A DNA stretch of 7,238 bases from Treponema sp. (GCA_031275035.1 JAISPH010000118.1:1-7238), one strand, 5' to 3'. Positions 1-6,544 are shown, counted from the stretch's first letter. The notes: generated by a model not told the origin, from the sequence alone. Numbers and translations are program-made.

Positions 1-398
1 GGCCCCTGGCCGGGGTCCAGCTTATCAATCGCCGCGATGGCGTTTTCAATGCCGAAGGGCATGGTAAAGTCCACATTGTATTTTGAAAGCAGGATATGGT
101 AAGCGGCGGGGATGTCTATGTACTCAGGATGAATCCCCATGGCATCAAAAAATTGCCGCACCTCTCCATAGGTGTGCCCGTTTTTGCCGTCCCCCCATTC
201 GGCGCCGGCCCGGAGGCTTAACTCAAATTCGTAGCGCCCCCGGACAAAACTGGTAGCACAGCCCCCGGTTATGTTGTGCTGTTCCAGTAAAAGGACCGGT
301 ACTTGCTGGTGGGCCAATTCCAGGGCGGCGCTCAGCCCTCCAAGCCCCCCGCCTACGACGATAACATCATAAGCTTCCTTAAAACGATTGGATTGCAT
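1..398 (-). CDS. NAD(P)/FAD-dependent oxidoreductase, CrtI/retinol-saturase-like (N-terminal part, runs off the window)
   Basis: Translating the minus strand from the ATG at 398 gives 132 residues open to the window edge; the C-terminal part lies outside. Residues 12-39 form a classic Rossmann dinucleotide fold: DVIVVGGGLGGLSAA with the GxGxxG at G16/G18/G21 and an acidic residue (E39) at the end of the second strand, which in this superfamily binds the FAD ribose. It is followed by GGCATSF (45-51), the FAD-contacting turn typical of phytoene desaturase and retinol 13,14-reductase relatives. Substrate cannot be told from this part; a carotenoid role is not implied. An AGGAG lies 12 bases before the ATG. 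An in-frame TTG directly before the ATG would have a 9-base spacing and is an alternative start. The gene diverges from the TPR gene at 545. Family assignment is secure, specific function unknown. Confidence 0.85.
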   Translation of the reverse strand, partial: MQSNRFKEAYDVIVVGGGLGGLSAALELAHQQVPVLLLEQHNITGGCATSFVRGRYEFELSLRAGAEWGDGKNGHTYGEVRQFFDAMGIHPEYIDIPAAYHILLSKYNVDFTMPFGIENAIAAIDKLDPGQG

Positions 399-503
399 CA
401 ACTGTATTTTCTCCTTATTAAAGATGAAAACAACATACCACAGAATGGAGCGCATTGATAGAGGCCGTGGAAAATGATGAACAATGTGTTCTATTCCCGC
501 ATC

Positions 504-534
504 TCGACTTTAACGCGTTTTTACGGTACATAAT
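504..534 (+). promoter_or_regulatory. Candidate sigma-70 promoter for the TPR gene, implying a near-leaderless mRNA
   Basis: TCGACT (504-509) and CATAAT (529-534) resemble -35 and -10 boxes with a 19-base spacer; an overlapping TACATA (527-532) would give 17. Transcription would start about 541, only a few bases before the ATG at 545, which has no Shine-Dalgarno sequence. The boxes are imperfect and the call is an inference. The rest of 399-544 holds the oxidoreductase leader and nothing else I can recognise. Confidence 0.4.
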
Positions 535-544
535 ATGAATAGCT

Positions 545-3199
545 ATGTTCAATTTTATCAAAAAAATATTTCCTTCCCGCAGTATCCGGCAGGAGCGGTT
601 TGATCCCGATGAGATCGTCGAGGAAAAATGGGACGCCGACTTTAGCAAGCCGGCCCGGAGCCGTTTTGATATTAGGCCGGAAAGTTCCTATGACGCATAC
701 ATCCGGTCCAACTCCCTGGTTTTGGGCCTTAAAAAGGAAAAGTGTCTCGCCTGGATCGAGGACCTTCAATTCCGTTACGGGGACCAGGTTATAGAAGCGC
801 GGATATCCCTGGACGCCCATGGGGGCTATGCCGCCGCGGGGTTCATGTTTCGGATGGTAGATGACGGGACTTACTATTCGGTGCTGATTTCCAATAAGGG
901 CTATTTCCGCCTGGATGTGCTGCGGAACGGCAAGCCCCTGGCCCTTATCGGGTGGACCGAATTGCCGGTCCCGGCCCAGGCGCCTGCGGCGCTGCCCCGG
1001 ACAGCGGTACAAACGCCGAATACGGCGCCCTTGGCCGCGGATAGGGAAGCGGTTTTTCCGGTGGATCTTACCATTATTGCCTATGGCAGCCACCTGGTTC
1101 TGGCCATAAACGGTGTTTGGGCGGCGGAAATACGGGATTCCACCATCCCTGCGGGCCGGATCTGTTTTGCCGCCGCTTCCTATGAGGCGGCGCCCTTCCC
1201 CGAAAAGGATTCCGGCATAAACCAGGAATTCCCCCGCTACACCGCCGAGGCGATCCTGGAGGCCTTCTCCGTAGAATCCCGGCTTTCGGAGACCGCGGCC
1301 CGGTACGAAGCCTGGGCGGAAAATCCGGCCATCCCCCCCCTGAGCCGTTTCCGCCTGGCGGAGACCTTTGCCGCCATGGATCAGCCGGCCCCGGCCCTGG
1401 TACAGCTCAAGAAGGCCTGGGAGGGGCGGGAAAAAAACCAGCAGGAACTTCTGCTGGCGGGGAAACTTGCCCTAACGCTGGAACTGCTGAATGAGGCGGA
1501 GGAATATATTGACGCCTGCCTGGCGCTTGATCCCGATACCCCTGAGGGAAAAGAAGCGGCCAGGGAAAGGGCAAAATTCCTCTATGCGGCGAAACGCTAT
1601 GAGGAGCTTAAAACCTACGGAGAAACAATCCTCCCTCTGTCCGGGGACCCCGTTCCGGGAACCCTGCTGGGTCATGCCTACTGGCATCTCCATGATTATG
1701 CGGCCGCGGCCGCGGCCTATGACCGGGTTTTCGAGATGGATCCCCAAAATGGCTTGGCCGCCAGGAACGCCGCCAATGGATATGAGCTTCTGGATCGTAA
1801 AGAGGAGGCCCTGGAACGGTACCTCAAGGCGGGACGGGCCTTTCTGGCGGCGGATAACTATGAAGATCTGGGCAGCCTGATATCCAAACTGCTGGGGCTG
1901 GGCGCGGAAAGCTGGGAATCCCACGCCCTGGCGGGGAAATGGGCCTTTGGCATCGAGAATTGGGCCATGGCGGAGGATGAATTTTCCCGGGCCGAGACCC
2001 TGCGAAGGGCCATGACGCCGGAGCCGGAACCGGATCCGGCCCTGGTGTTCCTCCGGGGGCTGCTCCTGATACGGCGGGGGGATCGGGCCGGGGCCCTGGC
2101 CCTGTTGGAAGAGGCCGCCCGGCTGGCCCCCGATTATCCCCTGTTCCGTTTCCGTTTGGCGGAAAACCGCTTTCTCCTCAAGAACGATCCGGAAGACCCA
2201 AAACTGGCGGCGGACATGGAAGCCGCCCTGACCCTGGCCCCGGAGGATGGCTGGGTCCATAATCTGGCGGCCCAGATTGCCCTGACCCGGGGGGATACGG
2301 ATGGGGCCGCCGGGCATCTGGAAAAGGCCGCCCGCTTCCTGGGAGAGGCGCCGGCTATCCGGGTAAACAGGGCGGTCCTCTACTATCTCCAGGGTTCTTT
2401 GGATAAGGCCCTGGCCGTTCTGGATTCCCAAAAGCATGAAGACCCGGAAGGTCTTATGGCAAACTGCGGGGGGAACCTCCTGGTCCGGGCGGGCCGTTAT
2501 GAGGAGGCGGATGAGTATTACCGGAAGGCCCTTTCCATAGCGCCGGATAATACGGAATACCTCTGTAACCGGGCCTCCTGCCTTATTGAAGAGGGGCTTT
2601 ACGGGGAGGCGGACGAACTTCTGTCCCAGGCCCACGGTATTGCCCCGTCGCCGGGAATTTTGGAGTTGATCGCCTATGTGGCAACCAAAAAGGGGGAGTA
2701 TCAGCGGGCCGAGACCGCGTGTATGGCGGCCCTGGAAATGGACCCCCATCACCTGGCCTCCCTCTTGTCCCTGGGCTGGATCTATGCATCCTCCGGCCGC
2801 TGGGAGGAGACGGAAGGCATAGTCCGCCGCCTGGATGAGCTGGATTTATCGGGGGATGCGGCGGTTCGCAGGGATGAACTCCGGGCCCGGTATGAAGACG
2901 CCCTTACCCGGCTTATCTCCTGCGCCTCCTGTAAACGGCGCTGGCGGGTCCCCCGGGACCCCGCGCCGGCGCCGCCCATACGGCTCTTTGCGATTCCCCC
3001 GGATGACTTCCCCGCGGGCACCTGTCCTGAATGCGGAAAAACCTACTGTATCGGCTGCGCTAAACAAAACCTGGGGGCGGACGGCCGTTTTCTCTGTCCC
3101 GGCTGCGGTAAACCCCTAAAGCTTATGAACGAGGGGCTCAAAAAAATCATCTACGACTGGGCTTCCGAGGCTATTCCCCCCGCAGCCCCAAAAGGCTGA
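545..3199 (+). CDS. Large cytoplasmic TPR protein with N-terminal LamG-like domain and C-terminal Cys4/Cys4 zinc module
   Basis: The protein has 884 residues and no signal peptide; it starts with a short amphipathic stretch (MFNFIKKIF), so a cytoplasmic or membrane-associated location is likely. Residues about 40-235 look like a concanavalin/LamG-type beta sandwich (GFMFRMVDDGTYYSVLIS, then GYFRLDVLRNGKPL and later LVLAINGVWAAEI), interrupted by a proline/alanine-rich insert near 140-165. Residues about 260-780 are a run of tetratricopeptide repeats, for example the block around NLLVRAGRYEEADEYYRKAL with a following ALSIAPDN turn. The C-terminus carries four CxxC pairs: C793/C796, C827/C830, C835/C838 and C851/C854, enough for two zinc ions in a ribbon or RING-like fold. 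TPR arrays bind protein partners, so a scaffold role is likely; the ligand of the LamG-like part is unknown. The start is the first in-frame ATG, with no Shine-Dalgarno. The last 29 bases overlap the convergent kinase gene. Confidence 0.9.
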   Translation: MFNFIKKIFPSRSIRQERFDPDEIVEEKWDADFSKPARSRFDIRPESSYDAYIRSNSLVLGLKKEKCLAWIEDLQFRYGDQVIEARISLDAHGGYAAAGFMFRMVDDGTYYSVLISNKGYFRLDVLRNGKPLALIGWTELPVPAQAPAALPRTAVQTPNTAPLAADREAVFPVDLTIIAYGSHLVLAINGVWAAEIRDSTIPAGRICFAAASYEAAPFPEKDSGINQEFPRYTAEAILEAFSVESRLSETAARYEAWAENPAIPPLSRFRLAETFAAMDQPAPALVQLKKAWEGREKNQQELLLAGKLALTLELLNEAEEYIDACLALDPDTPEGKEAARERAKFLYAAKRYEELKTYGETILPLSGDPVPGTLLGHAYWHLHDYAAAAAAYDRVFEMDPQNGLAARNAANGYELLDRKEEALERYLKAGRAFLAADNYEDLGSLISKLLGLGAESWESHALAGKWAFGIENWAMAEDEFSRAETLRRAMTPEPEPDPALVFLRGLLLIRRGDRAGALALLEEAARLAPDYPLFRFRLAENRFLLKNDPEDPKLAADMEAALTLAPEDGWVHNLAAQIALTRGDTDGAAGHLEKAARFLGEAPAIRVNRAVLYYLQGSLDKALAVLDSQKHEDPEGLMANCGGNLLVRAGRYEEADEYYRKALSIAPDNTEYLCNRASCLIEEGLYGEADELLSQAHGIAPSPGILELIAYVATKKGEYQRAETACMAALEMDPHHLASLLSLGWIYASSGRWEETEGIVRRLDELDLSGDAAVRRDELRARYEDALTRLISCASCKRRWRVPRDPAPAPPIRLFAIPPDDFPAGTCPECGKTYCIGCAKQNLGADGRFLCPGCGKPLKLMNEGLKKIIYDWASEAIPPAAPKG

Positions 3200-3776
3200 C
3201 AATTTCCCGGCCTATGGCCTGGGGGGTCTTTTCCCCGGCGGCGATGGTAAGATGGGCGCAGCCTTTATATGCCGCCGCCCGCCTGTCATGAAGCTGCCGG
3301 TGGGTGGCCTGGGGAGTACCGGTATTGAGGAAAGGCGGAAGCCCCTTCCCGGCCTGGGCCGCCAGGCTGATCCGCTCCCAGGCGGTTTCCGCGGAAACTT
3401 CCAGATAGACGAGCAGGGGGCCGCCGGGCCTTTTTAGCAGAGCCAGGGCCTTAGGGTTATCGATAATCCCGCCCCCGGCGGCGATAATGCGGACCGGCCC
3501 CTCTTTTTCCCCAAGGGGCCGCTGTTCCGGTTCCGGGGAGCCCTTCTCCCCCGGGGGGATAAGGCTTTCCAGGGCCCGGGCTTCCGCTTCCTTAAAGAGT
3601 TCCGGGCCCTCTGTATACAAAAGCCGGGGACTTTTTCCCGTCCGGGTTTCGATCAAGGCGTCCAGATCGACAAATTCTCCGGCCAGGAGGGCCGCCAGAG
3701 CGAGGCCGGCACTGGTTTTTCCCGCATGTTTTGGTCCCATCAAGATTATCACCCGGGAATTTGGTAGTTCTCCCAT
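3171..3776 (-). CDS. Shikimate-kinase-like P-loop kinase, divergent active site
   Basis: The product is 201 residues, slightly longer than a usual shikimate kinase (about 170). Visible family features are a Walker A loop GPKHAGKT (14-21), the substrate-side VDLDALIE (D37 and D39), AAGGGII (glycines 101-103), an arginine in WERIS (135) and the RRAAAY segment (165-170) near the end. Shikimate kinase phosphorylates shikimate to shikimate-3-phosphate for aromatic amino acid synthesis. Two normally conserved arginines differ: the FR after the DxD region is FK (61-62), and the lid motif RPLL appears as PPFL (147-150). A charged, proline-rich insert fills about 73-94. The enzyme may be a diverged AroK or may act on another small alcohol. 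A weak AGGG sits 9 bases before the ATG. The gene overlaps the end of the TPR gene and diverges from the protease gene, so it has no operon partner in the window. Confidence 0.75.
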   Translation of the reverse strand: MGELPNSRVIILMGPKHAGKTSAGLALAALLAGEFVDLDALIETRTGKSPRLLYTEGPELFKEAEARALESLIPPGEKGSPEPEQRPLGEKEGPVRIIAAGGGIIDNPKALALLKRPGGPLLVYLEVSAETAWERISLAAQAGKGLPPFLNTGTPQATHRQLHDRRAAAYKGCAHLTIAAGEKTPQAIGREIVSLLGLRGE

Positions 3777-3780
3777 GGAC

Positions 3781-3817
3781 TTTACCCTACAGAAATGGCT
3801 ACTATTATGCTATAGCT
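3781..3817 (+). promoter_or_regulatory. Divergent promoter region between the kinase-like gene and the protease gene
   Basis: On the plus strand TTTACC (3781-3786) and TATTAT (3803-3808) are spaced by 16 bases and would start RNA about 3815, next to the ATG at 3818. On the minus strand CATAAT (plus positions 3804-3809) is a good -10 for the kinase gene, giving a leader of about 20 bases that contains AGGG; no good -35 is seen for it. The two -10 boxes lie on top of one another, so the two polymerases could not open the site at once. Inference from consensus matching only. Confidence 0.4.
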
Positions 3818-4465
3818 ATGAAGGGATTATGGGCATTATTATTACTGATTTCTTTCTCCGCCCTGCCGGTTCTGGCGGTTTATATCTGGATTCGTTTCCG
3901 AAAATTCCCCATGGGTTTTCCCTGGTTCCTCGCGGCCCTTCTGAGCGGCGCCTTTTCCCTGGGCGCCGCCGCCCTTATCCAGAGCCTCTTTCCCAGTCCG
4001 GAGGAACTCACCCTCCGGATACTTCTGGCCAAGATATTTCTCCAAATAGCCCTGACCGAAGAACTGGCCCGCCTGGGGGTACTGCTTCTGCTCTTTTGGC
4101 TGGCCCGGAGGTTTAGCAAACACCGGGAAAGCCTTACTCCCGCCTTCGGAACCGCCACGGGTCTTATCGCGGGGCTGGGTTTTGCGGTTATTGAGACCGC
4201 CTTTTATGGGGCGGCAAATTTCAGCGTTGCCCTAATTCGGGCCGTTACCGCAGCGCCCCTTCACGGCGCCTGTGGCGCCCGGATAGGCCTTGGGGCGGTC
4301 AACCTGAAAAAGGAGCCCTTTTTGGCGGTCCTGCGGTTCTTCTATGCGGTGATCATCCACGGGATGTATAATTTTATGCTGGTAAGTCCCTCGGTTCCGG
4401 TTATTTTTCCTATTCTTATCGCCCTTACCGCATTAATTTCCTCAATTCAGGCCCTACGCACTTGA
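3818..4465 (+). CDS. PrsW-type intramembrane metalloprotease (RsiW-degrading family, M82-like)
   Basis: From the ATG at 3818 the protein is 215 residues and mostly hydrophobic, with about seven membrane segments beginning at once (KGLWALLLLISFSALPVLAV). The PrsW signature is present in order: TEELAR with E81/E82, GFAVIETAFY with E126, RAVTAAPLHG with H149, and a final HGMYN with H181. In Bacillus subtilis PrsW cuts the anti-sigma factor RsiW at site 1 and so switches on an ECF sigma factor; relatives act on other membrane substrates. Here the lysine of the usual EExxK motif is arginine. No anti-sigma gene is nearby, so the target is unknown. The reading frame is open upstream to a TTG at 3731, but that region overlaps the kinase gene and is not hydrophobic in the same way, so I prefer 3818. 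There is no Shine-Dalgarno. The stop overlaps the tRNA promoter. Confidence 0.8.
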   Translation: MKGLWALLLLISFSALPVLAVYIWIRFRKFPMGFPWFLAALLSGAFSLGAAALIQSLFPSPEELTLRILLAKIFLQIALTEELARLGVLLLLFWLARRFSKHRESLTPAFGTATGLIAGLGFAVIETAFYGAANFSVALIRAVTAAPLHGACGARIGLGAVNLKKEPFLAVLRFFYAVIIHGMYNFMLVSPSVPVIFPILIALTALISSIQALRT

Positions 4466-4491
4466 CTTTTTTCCTTTAAATGTAGTATCTT
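4462..4491 (+). promoter_or_regulatory. Promoter of the tRNA-Met gene
   Basis: TTGACT (4462-4467) and TATCTT (4486-4491) are separated by 18 bases, close to the sigma-70 consensus. Transcription would start about 4498, roughly ten bases before the mature tRNA end. The -35 box includes the stop codon (4463-4465) of the protease gene. This is one of the two best promoter matches in the window. Confidence 0.75.
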
Positions 4492-4508
4492 AATTAGACA
4501 TACTTCAA

Positions 4509-4618
<110 letters not shown>

Positions 4619-4622
<4 letters not shown>

Positions 4623-4880
4623 TTTGTTGTGGAACACCAAACTCCACATCCGGTAAGAGCAGGACTCGAAACTTTTTTGCGGCCCGAAGAAACCGAAAGG
4701 TTTCGCAGGGCAATCCGCCATGGACATCCGGAACAGGCACGCGAAACATTGAGCGTGTTCATTGTAGTGATGTTACACGGTGCAGGGCCAAATACAGGTT
4801 GCATCCTGCGGTGTATTTTACAGGCCCGGGCGGATTAGCAAAAAAGACGGCCTGGAGGGAGCAAACAGGATGTTTGCGAC
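4619..4880. other. Non-coding stretch between the two repeats, rich in hairpins
   Basis: No convincing gene is present; the open frames here begin in or oppose the tRNA. Several self-complementary segments are visible: GGAGTTTG/CAAACTCC (4619-4626 with 4638-4645) closed further by GTG/CAC; a long hairpin at 4679-4718; CACGC/GCGTG (4738-4742 with 4753-4757); GCAGG/CCTGC (4782-4786 with 4805-4809); and GCAAAC/GTTTGC (4861-4866 with 4872-4877). With the second terminator behind it, this could be a structured RNA gene of about 250-300 bases, but no clear promoter is seen. It may equally be the left-over body of an integrated element. Confidence 0.35.
4679..4718. other. Long hairpin with GAAA tetraloop
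   Basis: GCGG and CCC (4679-4685) pair with GGG (4708-4710) and CCGC (4715-4718); a symmetrical GAA/GCA internal loop follows, then GAAACC/GGTTTC (4689-4694 with 4699-4704) closed by a GAAA tetraloop. Thirteen pairs in total plus a stable GNRA loop point to a selected RNA structure rather than chance. No known RNA family is recognised. Confidence 0.5.
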
Positions 4881-4887
4881 CGGAAGG

Positions 4888-4947
4888 CGAGTCCTGTCCT
4901 CGCTAGAACAAAAAAAGCCGTTTTTAGCGGCTTTTTTGTTTTGGGAG
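4888..4947 (+). repeat. Direct repeat, copy 2: orphan tRNA 3' end plus terminator
   Basis: This copy has the last 18 bases of the tRNA gene and the terminator but no tRNA body before it; upstream is unrelated sequence. Differences from copy 1 are a T instead of G at the base matching tRNA position 72, an A-run in place of AACAAA, and a T for C inside the terminator stem. It would be the attR side if an element had integrated. Confidence 0.9.
4911..4940 (+). terminator. Second intrinsic terminator (duplicate)
   Basis: AAAAAAGCCG (4911-4920) pairs with CGGCTTTTTT (4928-4937) around a short T-rich loop. The stem still works despite the changes from copy 1, because one arm gained A residues that pair with the T tract. 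It could end any transcript from 4650-4900 and shields the transposase remnant from read-through. Confidence 0.8.
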
Positions 4948-5088
4948 GGGGCTGTAAAAGAAGTCCTCTGGCACAAAGCAGGCCATGAGTGGACGCACCC
5001 AAAGGGATCCACCCCCGCAATAGACCGGGCCGGCCAAAAAAGAGCCGGACGGATTCCAACGGAACCACCCAACTGCTATACTGGCTAC

Positions 5089-5442
5089 ATGAAAAACCTG
5101 TCCAACAAAGACTATAGCTCGGTATTTTCATGCATTCAACCTTGTCTGCCGATGGATGTGGGCGTGCTGATCCCTAAAGACGATTCGGTGCGGTTGCTGG
5201 TGTGTGTCCTGAAGCAACTTAATTTGAAGCCCCTCTACGAAGCGAAAAGAAAGACGGGCGGCCGCTGCGCGGCATCCTGGTCTTGCTTGCCCTTATCGTA
5301 TACGGGTACATGGAGGGCATCTATTCGACCCGGGACCTGGCACGAGTGTGCAGACAGAACATCAATTTCATGTGGTTGCCCCCCCATCCCACGGATAATA
5401 CAGGTGTTTCGCAGGCACATACTCGGGGTGGAGAAAAGAAAA
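5089..5442 (+). pseudogene. IS1182-family transposase remnant (N-terminal part, two frameshifts)
   Basis: The ATG at 5089 opens a frame that resembles the N-terminus of IS1182-type DDE transposases, with VLIPKDDSVRLLV and LNLKPLYEA. Near 5255-5270 the homology moves to another frame and continues as ILVLLALIVYGYMEGIYSTR and CRQNINFMWL, which is the DUF772-like region of this family. Near 5395-5405 it returns to the first frame with VFRRHILGVEK and stops about 5440, where the sequence turns AT-rich. The DDE catalytic domain and the right end of the element are absent, so it cannot be active. A -10-like TATACT (5077-5082) precedes the ATG without a Shine-Dalgarno. Positions 4948-5088 are probably the left leader of the element; I could not identify its terminal inverted repeat. 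Confidence 0.8.
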
Positions 5443-5515
5443 AATGATAATTATAATCACGGCAATAGGATCGTATATAGCATGGGAGGCATGTTTTATA
5501 TTGTAAAAATTTTTT

Positions 5516-5519
5516 GAGG
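5516..5519 (+). promoter_or_regulatory. Shine-Dalgarno site of the acetyltransferase gene
   Basis: GAGG lies nine bases before the chosen ATG at 5529. A closer ATG at 5524 has only four bases of spacing but opens a two-codon frame (ATG GCA TGA) whose stop overlaps the real start. The 11 bases ATTTTTTGAGG around it recur before the antitoxin gene. Confidence 0.6.
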
Positions 5520-5528
5520 TAAAATGGC

Positions 5529-6035
5529 ATGATACGGAAGGCTGTAATTAATGATTCTCCCAGAATTGCGGAAATTCATGTTTTTAGTTCAAGATATGCC
5601 TATAAAGATTTTATTCCAATGGAAAATTTAATTAATAAAATGACGGTAAAAAACATTGAGAAAAGTATAAGAAAATATTTAAGCAATAATATAAAACCAT
5701 TTGAAATGTATGTTTATGAGGATAACAATATAATAAAAGGTTTTATGACAATAGGAAATTGTACGGACGGGGATAAAGATAATAACACCTTTGAACTTGA
5801 AAATATTTATGTAGACCCATTATTTCAAAGACAACATATAGGAACTGAATTGATTGATTATTTCATAAAAACGGCAGTCGAAAAAAACAAAAAAGAAGCA
5901 GTATTATGGGCAACAGAAAAAAACAGTAATGCAATAAAATTTTATGATAGTATGGGTTTTATACCTGATGGAAAAAAAATGAGATTTGAATTATTGAATA
6001 ATGAAATGTGTATTAGGTATTGGAAAAGCTTATAA
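5529..6035 (+). CDS. GNAT-family N-acetyltransferase, horizontally acquired
   Basis: The 168-residue product is full length for a single GNAT domain. Motif A is ENIYVDPLFQRQHIGTEL (91-108), with Q100-R-Q-H-I-G105 as the acetyl-CoA pyrophosphate loop; the first glycine of the usual R/QxxGxG pattern is a histidine (H103). Motif B is NSNAIKFYDSMGF (132-144), with the tyrosine (Y139) that often acts as general acid. Such enzymes transfer acetyl from acetyl-CoA to an amine; the acceptor cannot be named here (small molecule, antibiotic or protein are all possible). It should be a soluble cytoplasmic enzyme. The gene is strongly AT-rich and rich in AAA/AAT/ATA codons, unlike the GC-rich genes around it, which is good evidence for transfer. 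It stands alone, between an IS fragment and a hairpin block. The ribosome site is GAGG. Confidence 0.88.
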   Translation: MIRKAVINDSPRIAEIHVFSSRYAYKDFIPMENLINKMTVKNIEKSIRKYLSNNIKPFEMYVYEDNNIIKGFMTIGNCTDGDKDNNTFELENIYVDPLFQRQHIGTELIDYFIKTAVEKNKKEAVLWATEKNSNAIKFYDSMGFIPDGKKMRFELLNNEMCIRYWKSL

Positions 6036-6060
6036 AATAAAGAGTACAATAAACATAATA

Positions 6061-6201
6061 GAGTACGCCCCTACGTTGCACTACAGGACTGTTTACACAT
6101 CGGGCCTAAAGGCCCTCGGCCTCCGCAACGGCTAGGTCATTCCGTTGCGCGTAGATCTTCGGTTTGAACATTCCCACGCAATCGGCCGGAACGTTATGTG
6201 A
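6061..6201. repeat. GC-rich hairpin block between two AT-rich genes, possible mobile repeat or recombination site
   Basis: About 140 bases of sequence much richer in G and C than both neighbours carry GGGCC/GGCCC with a TAAA loop (6102-6115) and CGCAACGG/CCGTTGCG with a ten-base loop (6124-6149), ending in GGAACGTTATGTGAC. No coding frame is convincing. Together with the second GTTATG site at 6703 it brackets the toxin-antitoxin remnant like a cassette. It resembles an interspersed repeat or an integron attC-type site, but I cannot trace the paired R and L boxes that would prove attC. The AT-rich stretch 6202-6239 holds nothing else I recognise. Confidence 0.4.
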
Positions 6202-6239
6202 CATTGGACTAAAATATATACAAACATATAAAAAAGATG

Positions 6240-6268
6240 TTGACATTATACAAAAATAATGATAGAAT
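6240..6268 (+). promoter_or_regulatory. Promoter of the antitoxin gene
   Basis: A perfect -35 TTGACA (6240-6245), a 17-base spacer and TAGAAT (6263-6268) form a near-consensus sigma-70 promoter; RNA would start about 6275. The GAGG at 6288-6291, four bases from the ATG, is the ribosome site. The surrounding alternating TA runs may include the antitoxin operator, since Phd/YefM proteins repress their own promoter, but no clear operator palindrome can be fixed. Confidence 0.75.
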
Positions 6269-6295
6269 ATTTATATATACATTTTTTGAGGAATT

Positions 6296-6544
6296 ATGCC
6301 TACAATTAGACCAAGTGCCGATTTGAGAAATAATTATAACGAAATTTCTGAATTATGCCATGAATATGCAGAACCGGTATTCATTACAAAAAATGGAACC
6401 GGAGATCTTGCCGTGATGAGTATAGAAACGTATGAGTTGTTGGCCGGAAAACTGGAATTATATTCCCTTATAAATGAAGGGTTAGAACAGACAAAAGAGG
6501 GAAAAACAAAACCAATGAAAGAATCAATAAAACTTAATAGATGA
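6296..6544 (+). CDS. Phd/YefM-family antitoxin
   Basis: The 82-residue protein has the family's N-terminal DNA-binding and dimer core: IRPSADLRNNYNEIS (4-18), then EPVFITKNGTGDLAVMS (26-42) and ETYELLAGKLELY (44-56). The C-terminal tail (LINEGLEQTKEGKTKPMKES) is of the type that wraps and blocks a ParE/RelE-family toxin. In the cell it would repress its own promoter and neutralise the toxin. The length is normal, although the final few residues (IKLNR) may come from the deletion junction with the toxin remnant. Codon use is AT-rich like the acetyltransferase gene. With the partner broken, it is an orphan antitoxin; it could still protect against a related toxin elsewhere. Confidence 0.9.
   Translation: MPTIRPSADLRNNYNEISELCHEYAEPVFITKNGTGDLAVMSIETYELLAGKLELYSLINEGLEQTKEGKTKPMKESIKLNR

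Noticed and set aside
521..1093. 190-codon minus-strand open frame opposite the TPR gene
   Set aside because: It is antisense to a well-supported protein, has arginine/glycine/proline-rich composition from reading GC-rich codons backwards, and matches no family I know.
1472..2752. 426-codon minus-strand open frame
   Set aside because: It is the shadow of the TPR repeats; low-complexity glycine, glutamine and proline content and no domain.
3487..4116. 209-codon plus-strand frame across the kinase and protease genes
   Set aside because: It is antisense to the kinase gene and out of frame with the PrsW motifs; no family features.
4679..4718. SRP RNA, RNase P RNA or tmRNA in the hairpin region
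   Set aside because: The signature bases of these RNAs are not found; only isolated short matches such as CCGGAAGG near 4880 were seen.
4780..5088. Long 5' extension of the transposase frame through the second terminator
   Set aside because: It runs through a tRNA fragment and terminator; homology to transposases begins only at the ATG at 5089.
4818..5131. Minus-strand frames over the second repeat
   Set aside because: They are reverse readings of the tRNA fragment and IS leader with no supported family.
5524..5532. Two-codon frame ATG GCA TGA overlapping the acetyltransferase start
   Set aside because: Too short to call a gene; noted only as a possible relic or coupling site.
6061..6201. 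Calling this block a definite integron attC site
   Set aside because: The paired R and L boxes of attC could not be traced through the block, and no integrase is in the window.
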